Source: Drosophila persimilis
Lineage: Eukaryota; Arthropoda; Insecta; Diptera; Drosophilidae
DNA length: 64,000 nucleotides
Direction: 5' to 3'
NCBI RefSeq assembly: GCF_003286085.1
Contig: NW_020825313.1
Location: forward strand, 2,356,001 to 2,420,000
Positions 19,187-30,563 of the stretch are shown piece by piece. The notes under the pieces were generated by a model. That model did not search any database. It saw nothing but the letters and a program-made list of their open reading frames with translations, and had not been told where the DNA came from. Both the position numbers and the translations under genes were made by a program. Every line of letters starts with the position of its first letter. The first letter of the stretch is position 1.

Positions 19187-21443
19187 TGTAACATTTCCAC
19201 GATATATTTCTATACGTGAGTAGGGGATGGATTGGAGGGGATGTCGAGGTCACGGCCGGTGGGGATTCTTTGGTTCCGTGCTCATTCGGTAACTTGGGGG
19301 GGGTTCGTTTGACCGCGTCTCGACTCCTACTACATAAACTTTAAAATGTTAGAATCCCGTGACTCTACAGGGAGCGAACTCCGAAAACAACACTATGCCT
19401 CTTCCGAGCATAACGGACATTACATGGCACAATCATAGGGCGTACCCGAAAGTACCAGGGGCTTTCGTCGGCGTGTTCCAAACTCTCGCGGGCGTGAGGT
19501 CTTGCGATGGAAGTCGACCCACACGATTCTATACCCACCCTTCCATGATTTCCAGGGGTGCGAAGGTTCTGGAAATCCCTAATATTCTTACCCTACCCCA
19601 TTAGGTCACCCTGTCCCTAGGAAATTATAAGTCTACTCCATGTTCATTGCTACTACAATTCAATATATTTCGTTGTACTTCATCATAGACATGTTGCTTC
19701 AATCAAAACTAGCAAACCAAGTTTCACTTCTTAACATAACACAAGTCTTGCACTACAATCCGCAGGCAACTCAAGAAAAAAAATGAATGGAATGAAAAAA
19801 AAATAGGAGGCTTAATCCCTAAAAAAAATTTTATAGATATAGGTATATATAAATGGTGGAGTATAATTAGATAAGATAGGAATATAATATAAGATATTAG
19901 AAATAAGTAAATTAGGTATGTATAAAGGAAAAAAATAAAAATCCAAAAAAATTATTCAAAAGCAGCAGGGGTCATACCAGCGATCAGCAACGGTGAGCCA
20001 AAACGAAATTTAATTTAACATTATAAATTTATTTAAATTTTTTTTTCTGGGTTGAGGAGATTTTTTTTCTATGTTGGTTAGTGTATTGCTTGGCTACGTC
20101 TCCATGCATTAAAAGAATGCAGGGAATGCGAGCAATGCAAGCTTAGCAGAATTGGCACCGAAGAGACCGAAAAGCTTCGAGCGTGTGGAACGCAAGCGTT
20201 GCGCTCTCTTATCAGCAGCGGCTGGCCGCTGCGCATGCGTTTTAGATTTGAACGAAGGCAGGCGCAAAGGAGAAAATTGAAATTGGGTCACTTACGGCTT
20301 GCATACAGTGGTCCCTCGCTGAAAGGCGCCTTTCGTTGTGGAGCTGTGGAGACCCTGTTAGTGTGTGCCCAGGTCGGAGGGGGATTGGTAAATAGGGGGG
20401 GGTATGAAAAAGGTTTTTTTTTTGTAGTCTGTTATTTTATGATTAAATCGTTCGGTCTCCAACCCGCAAAAATAAATTCCGGTAATCTCTATGCCCTCGA
20501 TGCCCTCGATGCCCTCTATGCGCGTACGTTAGATATGGCGCAAGGGTTAGGGCCGGTGGAGGTTATGTCGCCGGGCAGGTGGATGCTTCAACGACTCCCA
20601 AAAGGGAAACAAAAATCTCGGCCCCACACCAAGGTCGACTCCGAAGAGTACTCCCGTCAAGGGTGGGAGTTTGGTGTGGGTGGGGGCAGAACTTTGGGAG
20701 AGCCGGGTGGCTACCGCTCGGGGCCAGGGCCCAATGGGCGAAACAGAACCAAAACCACGAGGGCTAAGAAAAAAATCTAAATTTTCCCTACAGGGCACTT
20801 TTACATACCGGTTTTTTTCGGACTTTTCCACGGAGACACGAGTGTTGGGTTCTCGTGGCCGAGCTGTGGGACGCACGGGTTTGCACCAAGAACAACACTT
20901 GCTGGCGAGGCGAGGCAAATATGCACTTTTCGCCAGGGTAGTTTCTTGCCAGTTTTCTCGGCGCACGGTTATTAATTGTCGCCCGATTTTTGCGGCGCGC
21001 CCACCGTGTGGGACTTTCCCCGTTCCGTTTTATTTCTTTTCGGTTTGTCTTTGTGGCACTTATTTGGGTTTTATTTTCTTACTTTTATTTTCTTTTGGGA
21101 TTACACGTGGTTGATTTAGTAATATATTTTTTTTTTTACCGAAGCGGAGATAGCCACCGGCTGCACAGATTCAAATTTTCGAAAGAGAACGTTCTGGGGC
21201 TTTTGCACTACTTAAATACGAGCTTACCGATCTTAAAGCTCGGCTTCGAAAGCTCCGTTGCGATGCGCTGCACAGCACTTACGGCAGCTCAGCTCAGCTG
21301 TTCCCTACCTCGAGCTTGCTTGCACCCACCCCAACTATACTATGCCCTGCAGCGATAATTGGCCCAAGGTTATTGCATGCGATATCCGAGCACCATAGCG
21401 ATAACCTATTTTGAATCGGTATTGTCCAACCGCAACCGTTACA
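19187..21443 (-). repeat. 5' LTR of the Ulysses/Osvaldo-like element
   Basis: 2257 bp, TGTAACATTTCC at the left and CCGTTACA at the right (plus strand), adjoining the primer site at its left end. It is the longer of the two terminal copies. It should carry the element promoter, reading leftward. Small plus-strand open frames inside (for example 20199-20780) have no family resemblance and are probably chance. Confidence 0.85.
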
Positions 21444-21447
21444 CTCT
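21444..21447. repeat. Target-site duplication CTCT, right copy
   Basis: Follows GTTACA of the inner element and matches 8505-8508. BEL coding homology resumes immediately afterwards. Confidence 0.8.
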
Positions 21448-24400
21448 TTTTGGTTGGGTTGTTACCAGCGGCAATATAACAGACAACCACCATTGTGCTT
21501 GGCGACTGTAGAAGAGTCGATCGACAAGAATTTGCAGCAATTATGGAAAGTGGACTCATTTGTCGATCCAAGCGCTAGAATGCTCCCAAATCATCGTCGC
21601 TGTGAGGACCATTTCAGGGACACAACACATCAGCATGCCAGTGGGCGGATTGTCGTTCGCTTGCCATTTCAAGAAGATCCAAGTTGTCTTGGAAGTTCCT
21701 TCGATACAGCTCGAACTCGATTTTTTGCCATTGAGAGACGTCTCGCTCGTCTACCGGAAATTCGCTCGCAGTATATCTCGTTCATGCAGGAATATGAAAG
21801 TCTCGGCCATATGTCCCTCGTACTGAATCCTAACTTAGAGGAACCGCATTATTATATACCCCACCATTTCGTTCTGAAACCAAGCAGTACCTCGACGAAT
21901 CTCAGAGTTGTCTTTGACGCGTCTTGCCGTACAACATCTCAAAGGTCACTTAACGATCTACTTTTAGTCGGCCCTACCATTCAGGATGAGTTGTACTTGC
22001 AATTGCTGCGGTTCCGCATGCATAGGTTCAGCATCATAGCCGACGTCACAAAAATGTACAGGCAGGTACTTGTGAGTGAGAAGGATAGAAAATTCCAGTA
22101 CATTTTGTGGCGAGCATCTCCAAATACGGATCTTCAAACCTACCAACTCAATACAGTGACATATGGGACTGCGTCTGCCCCATTTCTCGCAACTCGTAGT
22201 TTGCATTACTTGGCTGAGGATTGTAAGGATGCATGGCCATTAGGGGCTGCTGCTGTTAAAACTGCGTTTTATGTTGATGACCTTTTGTGTGGGGCTGATG
22301 ATATAGATACACTCTTCAAACTAAAAACTGAAATCACATCAACTCTCGCTCGTGGTCAGTTTCCATTATGCAAGTGGCATTCAAATCATCCAGGCGTGAT
22401 GGAAGACGAATCTACCAAGGAATTAAACATTTCAGAAAACTCAGTCAGCAGCACACTCGGCGTAACTTGGCATCAACGAAGTGATGCATTTAGTTTCACA
22501 TTTAATCCAAAGGAAATCTATCCCACTACCACAAAATGAACAATTTTTTCTACTGCGTCGTCGCTATTCGATCCAATCGGTCTGCTATCACCGTTAGTCA
22601 TTGTCTCTAAGATTCTCATTCTTCATTCTCCATTCTTCAGGAGTTGTGGCTTTTGAAACTCGACTGGGACGATTCTGTCCCCCAGAATTTAAGCCACGCA
22701 TGGAGCAAGTGTTTGGAATCGCTGAATTCACTGTCGTCACTAGCGGTACCTCGTTTTTGTTTGCAGCCTGATACTAGGAGCATTCAAATACATGGATTTT
22801 GCGACGCATCGATTCGGGCATACGGCTGCTGTGTTTATGTGTGCACGGACAATTCGCTTGGACAGGTCACAGTGAAATTGTTCACTTCTAAGTCTAGAGT
22901 AGCACCAGTGAAGAAACAGTCTCTTCCGAAGCTTGAAGTATGCGGCGCACATCTACTTTCTCAGTTGTATAACAAAGTCAAGGCCATATTCAGTAAACAC
23001 ACTATCACATCTTATTTTTGGAGCGACTCACAGCTCGTATTGAATTGGCTGCAACAACACTCAGTCACCTTATCGACCTTTGTTGGAAATCGAGTGTCCG
23101 ATATTCAGGATTTAACGTCTGATGGAAAATGGCGCTATGTGCCAACACATCAAAACCCTGCTGATATTCTGTCGCGAGGCTGTAACGTGAGCGAGTTGAT
23201 TAAGTCTCCATGGTTTTCGGGTCCTACGTTTCTAGTCGAAGATTCACTAAACTGGCCCGCCACTGGTGGAAAACTTGATATTGACATGGACGTGGTTAAC
23301 TCGGAGAATCGGAAAAGTTTGTTTGCTGCCGTACACGAGACAAATAATATCCTCAACATCGTCGATAATATCAGCTCGTACACTCACAGTCTGCGTCTCA
23401 TTGCTTGGATGATTAGTTTCATAAGGAGATGTCGGAAGCAATCGACGTCTACCACAACCTCACCGACGCCAGATGAACTTCGTTTTGCTTCACATTGCCT
23501 TATTTGGAACATTCAACAAACTCATTTTGTAGAGGACATCCGTTTACTTCAGAAGCAAAAACCATTAAAAAGCAGCTTAAAGTTTCTTACTCCCTTTTTA
23601 GAAGTCGTGAACGGATTCGAACTTATCAAGGTTGGTGGACGTTTGGAATACTCAGACCTACAAGACAGTCAAAAACATCCGTTGCTGCTGCCTAGTCAGT
23701 CCAAATTTGTATGGAACTATATTCGCCATTTGCATCTTCGGAACTATCACGCTGGACCTAAAGCACTAGTCGCTCTCATTCGTTTGGAGTATTGGATCGT
23801 TAACGCCAGAGACTTGGCACGTCGAATTGTTCGCTCCTGTGTACACTGCGTTCGCTACAGACCGAGGCTGCTACAGCAACTCATGGGCTCATTACCGCCT
23901 TCGCGACTCGCTCCGGTTCGACCCTTTGAACGCTGTGGAGTTGACTTTTGTGGACCCATCAACACATATCTACGCATTCGAGGAAAGGGACCTACAAAAT
24001 CATACATAGCCGTGTTCGTTTGCCTTCTCACCAAGGCCGTTCACATCGAAGTAGTCTCTGACTTGTCAACAAAGGCGTTCTTAAATGCATTGAAACGGAT
24101 GGGAGGTCGTCGCAAGCTGCCGACAGACATCTTCTGCAATAATGCCACTAACTTTGTAGGGGCATCGAATCAACTGCAGGAACTAAAAAAGTTTATGTTC
24201 TTAAAGCAGACCCAAGATGAAATCTATAAATTTTGCGCATCTGACTTTATTTATTTCCATTTTATTCCCCCCAGGGCACCTCATTTCGGAGGCCTTTGGG
24301 AAGCGGCAGTCAAGAGTGCAAGTCAAGGGGCTGTTAAATCGTACGCTGGCCAACACCAGGTTCACCTTTGAAGAGTTGAGCACTGTCGTCGTCGAGATAG

Positions 24401-24862
24401 AATCGATCCTCAACTCGCGCCCGCTATCGCCGCTTTCGTCAGACCCAAATGACTATAGCACTCTCACGGCTGGTCATCTCTTGGTTGGCGAATCATTGCG
24501 ATCACTACCTGAAAGGTCCCTCGAGAATATCAACCTGTCAAGTATGGACCGCTACGATGCGATTATGGCCGTCAAGCAACGGTTTTGGAAGCAATGGTCT
24601 GCTGACTACGTCAACGAATTTCGATCGCGCACGAAGTGGACAGCACCCTCAACGAACCTCACCGAGGGCACGTTGGTCATCATCCATGAGGACAACCTGC
24701 CACCGCTACGCTGGAAACTAGGCCGAGTGCCGTCTACTGTGGGAAGGATGGACTTGTACGGGTGGTGCACCTCCGCACTGCAAATGGAACATGTTGCAGG
24801 CCAATACACAAGTTGGCAATTCTTCCGGTGGTTTGAAAGCAGTCCTTTCAACGGGGCCGGGA
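21448..24862 (+). CDS. pol: BEL pol: RT, RNase H, integrase (broken)
   Basis: Coding homology resumes past the nested insertion. RT (Peptidase_A17/RT block) spans 21454-22539 with VVFDASCRTTSQRSLND, YRQVLVSEKDRKFQY and catalytic FYVDDLLCGADD. RNase H lies in about 22644-23200 (GFCDASIRAYGCCVY, SDSQLVLNWLQQHS). The integrase H-H-C-C segment is near 23730-23860 (CVHCVRYRPRLLQQLMG), the core follows (VDFCGPIN ... LTKAVHIEVVSDLST), and a DUF5641-type end (PPLRWKLGRV) lies near 24715. Broken in a few places; typical length for the family otherwise. Confidence 0.85.
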
Positions 24863-25129
24863 TGTTCGGTCAAACTCCTTTAAGGAACAAGTATTCAAAT
24901 GACCCTCGTGAAATAGAGAGCCTACGCTCACTTGTTGTATTTATTCTCACCATGATTGTACTAAATTCCCCACTGTATACTCTCTCTTATGCCCAGTACT
25001 CAAGCACTAAGAGTTGTAATAAATAGTTATTTCCTAATGCTCAACTGGATCGATCGACTTTTCTCTTTCTTGTATAGACTTTGATTCGTTTGCAGAAAAA
25101 ACTAACACACCCCCATCCGTGAATTAACA
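24863..25129 (+). repeat. BEL 3' LTR
   Basis: Begins TGTTCGGTCAAACTCC. It ends at ACTAACA (25107) or more likely GAATTAACA (25129), after which LOA LINE coding homology resumes. It contains an AATAAA-like GTAATAAATAG near 25015. Duplicated at 31470. Confidence 0.75.
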
Positions 25130-26382
25130 TTAATGCGGAAAACGCTCCGTGTACAAACAACTCCGGAAGGTTCTCTCAAAAACTACCCCTTCGGTATGTT
25201 ACCTTAAAAAGAACTCATTTGCCCGGATGTACAACCACCGCGCCGACACACCTCCCAGGGACCGGTAAAATTGATGGACCACATCCTTACAAAACGGAAC
25301 ATAAGCTGGGCAGTAAACAGCTTCCATCCGTTTAAATCACTAGGCCCAGGACCCAACTTCAGAAGGCCGAGGATACGGCCATCAACTGGCTAAAAAGTAT
25401 CTTTAGGAAGATATGTATGTACAATACCACAAGCTTGGCTTAGGCCTTGGATAGTTTTCATCCATATAGCAGGTAAAGCCCCATACTCAACCCCGAAAAA
25501 CTTTAGACCAATCAGTTTATCCTCTTTCCTACTCAAATCTTTGAGGGACTTATCGGGTGTCAACTTTGGACAACCAAAAGTCCTCAGCTGTATTCAAGTG
25601 CGCAGCATGCCTACCGGAAAGGAAAATCCACGGAAACGGCACTTCATGAAGTAATATTGAGTGTAGAAGAATCTCTGCATCTCAAAGAATACTCATTAAT
25701 AGCGTTTCTCGATATCGAGGGCGCCTTTGACAACGTTGTACCGGGCGCTATTACAGAAGCCCTGACTGACCTGGGGGTGGACCGTCACTTGGTGATGCGC
25801 ATTGATCAATTGCTCATATGCAAGACGGTGACATCATGGATGGGATCGTCCGCCCAGACAAGGTGTGTCCACAGAGGCACCCCGCAAGGTGGAGTCCTGT
25901 CTCCATTTCTGTGGAACATGGCAGTCAATAAGATTCTATGCGACCTGGAAGGGGGGGGCTTTAAAGTAGTGCCATACGCGGGCGACGTTGCGACCTAAAA
26001 GCTTTCTCGATTGTCCGGATGGACAGAATCGCGCGGATTGGGATTAAATCCCTCGAAAATGGAACTTGTGTTATTCACAAATAAATACAAGGTCCCGGCC
26101 CTTAACCCCCCAATACTAAATGGATACAGGCTCTTCTTCAGCGATAGTGCTAGTTACTTAGGGTTGGTAACAGGCTGGATGCCCCACATAATTAGTTCTG
26201 CTGGAGCTGCAGAGACGAGGACGAGGAGGAGACAGTAGAAAACCTGTTCTGCTCCTGTCCAGCTCTCAGCAGAAGAAGACTACAACACTTTGGCTCTGCC
26301 CCTCTAACCGACATCGCAGAGTCTCACTTTGCAGGAAGGGAATGATCCCAAGCGGTATCACAATGAGCCGAAACCGGCCTAA
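25130..26382 (+). mobile_element. LOA-clade LINE, RT part (continuation of 5363-6168)
   Basis: After the BEL element the same plus-strand LINE continues. It has the EN-RT linker, RT fingers (PISLSSFLLKSLRDL), motif A AFLDIEGAFDNVV, RGTPQGGVLSPFLWN, and a mutated motif C (YAGDV where YADDV is expected). After SASYLGL a large internal deletion removes the thumb and RNase H and joins directly to the cysteine/histidine C-terminal region. Frameshifts are present. The LINE is interrupted at 26382 by a TIR element and finishes at about 27259. Confidence 0.8.
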
Positions 26383-27209
26383 GGGCTCGCGCACACTATA
26401 GCTGAAAGCGGAACTGAAATCGGAGCTGAAAGCTCAGCTGAACTGAGAGCTTTTTTCAGACAGAATCAGCTTGCAGGTGAGTACATTGTCGGCTGATCTG
26501 ATTGCTGAAAACCACTGCCTTCCTTTGTCTATCTCCTTAAGTGGCATCAATAAATATCATTATAATTATTATTATTATATTGTTAATGAATTATTACTTC
26601 ACAGCACGTACAGTAGCCAGACGGAAGTTTTCTTCATTTTTTTTTTAAATTCCGTGTATTATAATCACATTTCCGTTGAGTTTGTTTTCGTATTACTTTT
26701 ATTTTACGAATTATTATTACATTTTTCAATTATTATTTATTTTGTATAATAATAAACATTGTGATGTCTTTCGAGCGTTTACTGTACTTGGGGACATAAT
26801 ATATTATATTTAGTATTGACATATGAATAATATAAATAATACAACTTTTTTGCCCAATTTATCGCCTTCCAGAAATTATAGAAATAAAACTATTATTCAA
26901 ATATTTTTAATAATCCCGCTTATTACCCTGCGCTGGGTTAACCGTAATTTTGCTTAACAATGTTTCGCCCATTTTCGATAACTTATGAACCAATACACTT
27001 GAACAAAATCAGCAATCAGCTTGCTGAAAAAACAAACACACTGATCGATCAAACTAAGCTGAGCTGATTTCAGCCAGCTTTTTCAGCTTTCTGCTCAGTC
27101 TGCAATGTGCGTACTTGCACCGGTGCAGTGTGTTTCTTTTTTCAGAGCTTATAAATAATCTATCAGCTCCGCTTTCAGCTCCGATTTCAGCTACAGTGTG
27201 CGCGAGCCC
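26383..27209. mobile_element. Non-autonomous TIR DNA transposon (MITE), PIF/Harbinger-like
   Basis: 827 bp, termini GGGCTCGCGCACACT(A/G)TAGCT in inverted orientation, flanked by TAA (26380-26382, 27210-27212). Each arm continues with degenerate AGCTGAAA(G/T)CGGA repeats. The interior is very A/T-rich and non-coding. The target is LOA LINE 3' sequence, and the sister LINE at 30564/37171 shows the same site with a single TAA, i.e. an empty site. The 3-bp TWA-type duplication and GGG start suggest PIF/Harbinger, but no transposase is present. Confidence 0.85.
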
Positions 27210-27212
27210 TAA

Positions 27213-27259
27213 GGGTGGCAGGTTCCGAGCGAGCCTTGCAACCGCCGCTACCTACCTAA
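27213..27259 (+). mobile_element. LOA LINE 3' tail
   Basis: The last ~47 bp of the LINE after the TIR element (GGTTCCGAGCGAGCC, also present in the sister LINE at 37200). It ends in a CTACCTACCTAAT simple-repeat tail typical of this clade. Confidence 0.75.
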
Positions 27260-28081
27260 TTGACCCAGCTATAGGTCTATGTCATAAGGATTTTTTAAGC
27301 ATAATTTTGTGACTGAACATATATGTATGGATGTATATCTCTTATTTAACAAGATGATAACATTTTCAAACAAATAATTAAACTGTTTAACATCCGCATG
27401 CTTGCGGATGGTACACGGGAACTAAATTTCCGTGTGGTTGAGCGGAACTATTGGTCGCTGCGGAAACGTGCAACGCCTTTATAACCAAACAATTTTTTTT
27501 CCGACTCCGACCTCTCCGAAGTGCCGACCTCGGACTAAAGCGTCATTGCTTATTCTCATTCTAATTATATCGTCACCTTTTTATACAATTTCGTACGCTT
27601 TTTGCTTTTACACGTTCTGCTCACCACCCTTTTCAGCCATTTTGATTTAAATTTAAGAGCAAAAACTTCTAAACGTAAAATTTAATAGAGCAAACGTAAG
27701 TAAGAGAATATTTAATTATTAGCTGCGTTCAAAAATAACAATGTTTGAAACTAAGCGCGCATAACTTCGCGTATTACGTTCGATGAGATCATTTTTGAAG
27801 GAAAGAAGTTCGAACCGACAAGGTGCAGGGAGCAAACTCACACCAAGCGACGAATCACATTTGTCCTGACAAGACGCGAGCCTTGTTCCAATGCACGACA
27901 CGCGAAGCGGATGCAACCGAAAGCCAAGCTTTGGCTCGACGTACCAAGTTAGAGCCCCGTTCGACCCCATACGAAGAAAATGTATTTCCAATGCGCGACA
28001 CGAGCGCTTGCAATAACATAAGTAAGAGCAACATTTGATCTGAGCCGTCAACCATCGCTTGCTACAGGGGGATACACGGAT
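27260..28081. other. Unassigned stretch between two LOA LINEs
   Basis: No coding homology is recognised. There are two small palindromes in a row: CATCCGCATGCTTGCGGATG (27391-27410, 8-bp stem) and ACACGG...CCGTGT around 27413-27436. Farther on is a direct repeat TTCCAATGC(A/G)CGACACG near 27896 and 27988. It could be part of an unrecognised element. It is repeated at 33868-34689. Confidence 0.4.
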
Positions 28082-30406
28082 GGCGGCTTGTAAAACTGTA
28101 AGCTCGGAATGAGGCGCAGCCGCTCCAGGTTAGGGCTGTACCCGAGACGGTTTGTACCCTGCACTCCTAGTATACGGTGAGTTGCGAGTGAACCGTCACC
28201 CGCCTTAACTGTACAAACCGGTGGAAGTGCGACCACACTCTCCCCATGAGAGCGGCTGAAAACAGGTCCTGGTACGGTCATGTTTCTGCCAGGATGCTGG
28301 CGAATGGTAGTCGGGCGGATAGAAGAAAACTCTTGGTGAAATTACCCCAATCCAAGGTGACACTGTTATATGCCGAGGCATGCATGGCCAGGGGTTGCCC
28401 GGTCGCTAATATGCGGACTCTGGAAACCGACCTCCAGTTTAAATTAGGCTTCTCGGGGCAAGCGGGCTATGCCTCGGGTGACCAACCCCTTCCCGCCTAC
28501 TCGTGGGAATAAAATACCAAAAAAATTAAATATCTCAAACAAAAACACCGCAAAGAAGCTCGGTACTCCTTTTAAAGTGCCGGAGGGACAAACCAATCCC
28601 TCTACATCAACGACTGGTAAACCAGGTCCAAAGAAGACGGGGAAGGAGACTGAGTCGGTCCACCGTCTTCAAGCAGCAGCCGCAGCGAGGGGGAGCCCGA
28701 AAAGCCAATCGGGTCCTTCCAAGTCGGGTGGCTCCAAGGGCGAATCGGATACCGGGGTGGCTGCTAAGCAGAGCGTAATCGCGGCTGGTAAGCGCACCAG
28801 GACAGAAGATCCCATGGGAGTCTGCCAGGCCAAGCCCAGCAAGCCAAGCGAGTGAAAACCCACCTCACAAGCCGATCGTTCGCTGAGGTAGGGAGGGGCA
28901 AGACCCTGATCGGCGTCCTGGACAGGGTCTGTGGCAAGTGGCAGCTGGTCAAAAACGAGCTCGAGGGCCGGTTCCTGCAAGAACTGGAGGAGAATGGAGG
29001 ACCACCGCCAAAGTGTGAAGGGGCAAGATTGCATCAAGGCAAGGTGAAAGCCATCGCCTGCCAAGACGCTCGCTCTGCGGCACTCTACATGAAAGCGGTG
29101 GTTGCCCTCGAGGAGGTCTACCCAGGGGTGAAACTGGATATCCAAGGGCAAATGCGCCAGATAATGCGCCGACACCATGGACGCCACATCCGGCGCTGGG
29201 TTGGTCTGCGCACACGGGGCCTCTCCCGTTGGGATCTCAGGCAGCTCTAGTTCTGACTCGACTTCCACTTGCCTGCCTTTGCGGTCGGCGCCTTTGCCCT
29301 TCGATATCCTCGTCCTAAGTGAGGGGTCCCTAGAGCTCCTTGCCCAAACGGACGGACGAGCTAATTATAATTACAAGAAAATAACCATACCCCCTACAAG
29401 TCCGACCGCAAGGGCAGGCAAGCGAAGGTCGAGCCAGACCTAGAGCTGCCTGGGATACCGAAGGGAGAGGCCCCGTGTGCGCAGGCCAACCCAGCGTCGG
29501 ATGCGGCGTCCATAGTGTCGGGCGACATCCTGGATGGCTACCTGTCCGACGAGAGCGACCTAGCCCAAACGATGTTTGGGGGGAACTGGAGTCCTCCGAC
29601 AGCAACCTGGAGACAAAAATGGTGAAGCGGAGACTCGGGAATTTCACTGACGCTCCTGCAAATAAACTTCCATCATTGTAAGGCAGCATGCGCTGCCCTA
29701 CTGCTCCGTCTGGCCAAGAGTGGAGCCGACATAGTCCTCATTCAGGAGCCCTGGATCCTCGGAAACAGGGTCTCTGGTCTGAGGACTCCAGACTATAAGC
29801 TAAGACCACAGGTAAAATTCGTGCTTACATACTTGCAAAAAGAGAGTTGCACTTGTTTTTGGTCCCAAATTTCAGCAGTGAAGACAACACAGCAGTTAGC
29901 CTTGAAGACCAGAAGCGCTCACTGATGATCTGCTCCGCATACATGGGACATGATCAACCTGACCCCCCTCCACACGCGCCTCTCCGGGCTATAATCGCAG
30001 ACTGTTCGGCCAAGGACATCGGCCTAATTGTGGGGTGCGACGCCAACGCACATCACTACCAGTGGGGAAGCACTGAGGTTGTCAGTAAGGAATGTCAATA
30101 AGGAACTTAGGAAGGCCAAACGCACCTCTTGGCGAAAGTTCTGTAGCGAAAACGAGAACAACTCAGAAGCCTTGCGCCTGCGGAGAGTTCTCTCGAAGAT
30201 AGCACCTAATCTGGGCTACCTGAAGAACGCCGACCAGTCCTGGACCACGTTCAGCGATGAATCACTAAATTTTCTCCTCCGGGACAAAAAGCCATTAATT
30301 GGCTCAAAATAATTTACGAGTGAATCTTCTCCCACGGGTGCATCCCTGATACCTGGCTTTAGACCAAAGTCGTTTTTATTCCCAAGGCAGGCAAGCCCTC
30401 GCAAAC
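28082..30406 (+). mobile_element. LOA-clade LINE (unit-1 copy): leader, ORF1, partial ORF2
   Basis: The leader begins near 28082 (GGCGGCTTG). ORF1 remains occur at 28469-28855 (lysine-rich, GKPGPKKTGKETESVHRLQA) and 28852-29250 (SFAEVGRGKTLIGVLDRV, AIACQDARSAALYMKAVVAL, resembling the DUF4780-type ORF1 domain of this clade). Then come an inverted piece, a decayed endonuclease (IVGCDANAHHYQWGS) with an internal deletion, and the start of RT (FIPRQASPR frame region). It ends at 30406 where the poly(T) of a Jockey LINE begins. Dead, multiply frameshifted. The same element is seen in unit 2 at 34690 and continues at 43841. Confidence 0.8.
29168..29530. repeat. Inverted repeat of LINE ORF1 C-terminus
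   Basis: Arms at about 29168-29292 and 29402-29530 are reverse complements at roughly 85-90% by eye. On the minus strand the left arm reads LELPEIPTGEAPCAQTNPA. On the plus strand the right arm encodes a near-identical run ending GEAPCAQANPA. About 110 bp separate them. Repeated in unit 2 at about 35776-36138. Confidence 0.8.
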
Positions 30407-30551
30407 TTTTTTTTTTTTTTAAATATATATTGATGTTTGCTATTACTTTTGGAGCAACTTATACAACAGTCAACAGTCAGGAAAAATTACAATGATTTCA
30501 AAAAAAATAAAAATAAAAAAGAATGAGTGTTATTAAGGTCAAAGAATTTGG
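30407..30551 (-). mobile_element. Jockey-clade LINE 3' tail with poly(A) (unit-1 copy)
   Basis: A 14-T run at 30407-30420 is the poly(A) tail of a minus-strand LINE, followed by its A/T-rich 3' untranslated region. In unit 2 the same tail (37015-37158) connects across a nested LOA LINE to the Jockey coding part at 41437-43840. Confidence 0.7.
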
Positions 30552-30563
30552 AGGGGGATATTA

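Larger units (their letters stand above)
8509..21443 (-). mobile_element. Ulysses/Osvaldo-like gypsy-group LTR element nested in BEL
   Basis: A minus-strand Ty3/gypsy element. Its termini are TGTAAC...GTTACA, its LTR is up to 2.26 kb, its primer site is tRNA-Lys, its target duplication is CTCT, and gag and pol are in order. Very long LTRs with Lys priming recall Ulysses (D. virilis) and Osvaldo (D. buzzatii). By eye the aligned LTR parts differ by only about 1%, so insertion is young. The copy is not whole: an internal 2.9 kb tandem duplication repeats part of the LTR and the 3' half of pol, and I count roughly two or three further breaks. Gag and most of pol remain open. Confidence 0.85.
6169..25129 (+). 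mobile_element. BEL/Pao element interrupted by a Ulysses/Osvaldo-like element
   Basis: A complete-layout BEL/Pao element: 5' LTR, tRNA-Lys primer site, gag-protease, RT, RNase H, integrase, 3' LTR. It is split at 8508/21444 by a 12.9 kb gypsy-type insertion. The LTR copies begin TGTTCGGTCAAACTCC, and their shared ~145 bp differ at about six places by eye (about 4%), suggesting moderate age. It sits in a LOA LINE whose two halves flank it. I could not identify a clear target duplication. The element is broken, by my estimate at a handful of places besides the insertion. The integrase end and 3' LTR are duplicated again at 30993-31736. Confidence 0.85.

Noticed and set aside
28669-29268. Minus-strand 199-codon open frame as a gene (also 35277)
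   Set aside because: Mostly the antisense of LINE ORF1; its only meaningful part is the inverted ORF1 piece described as a fold-back.
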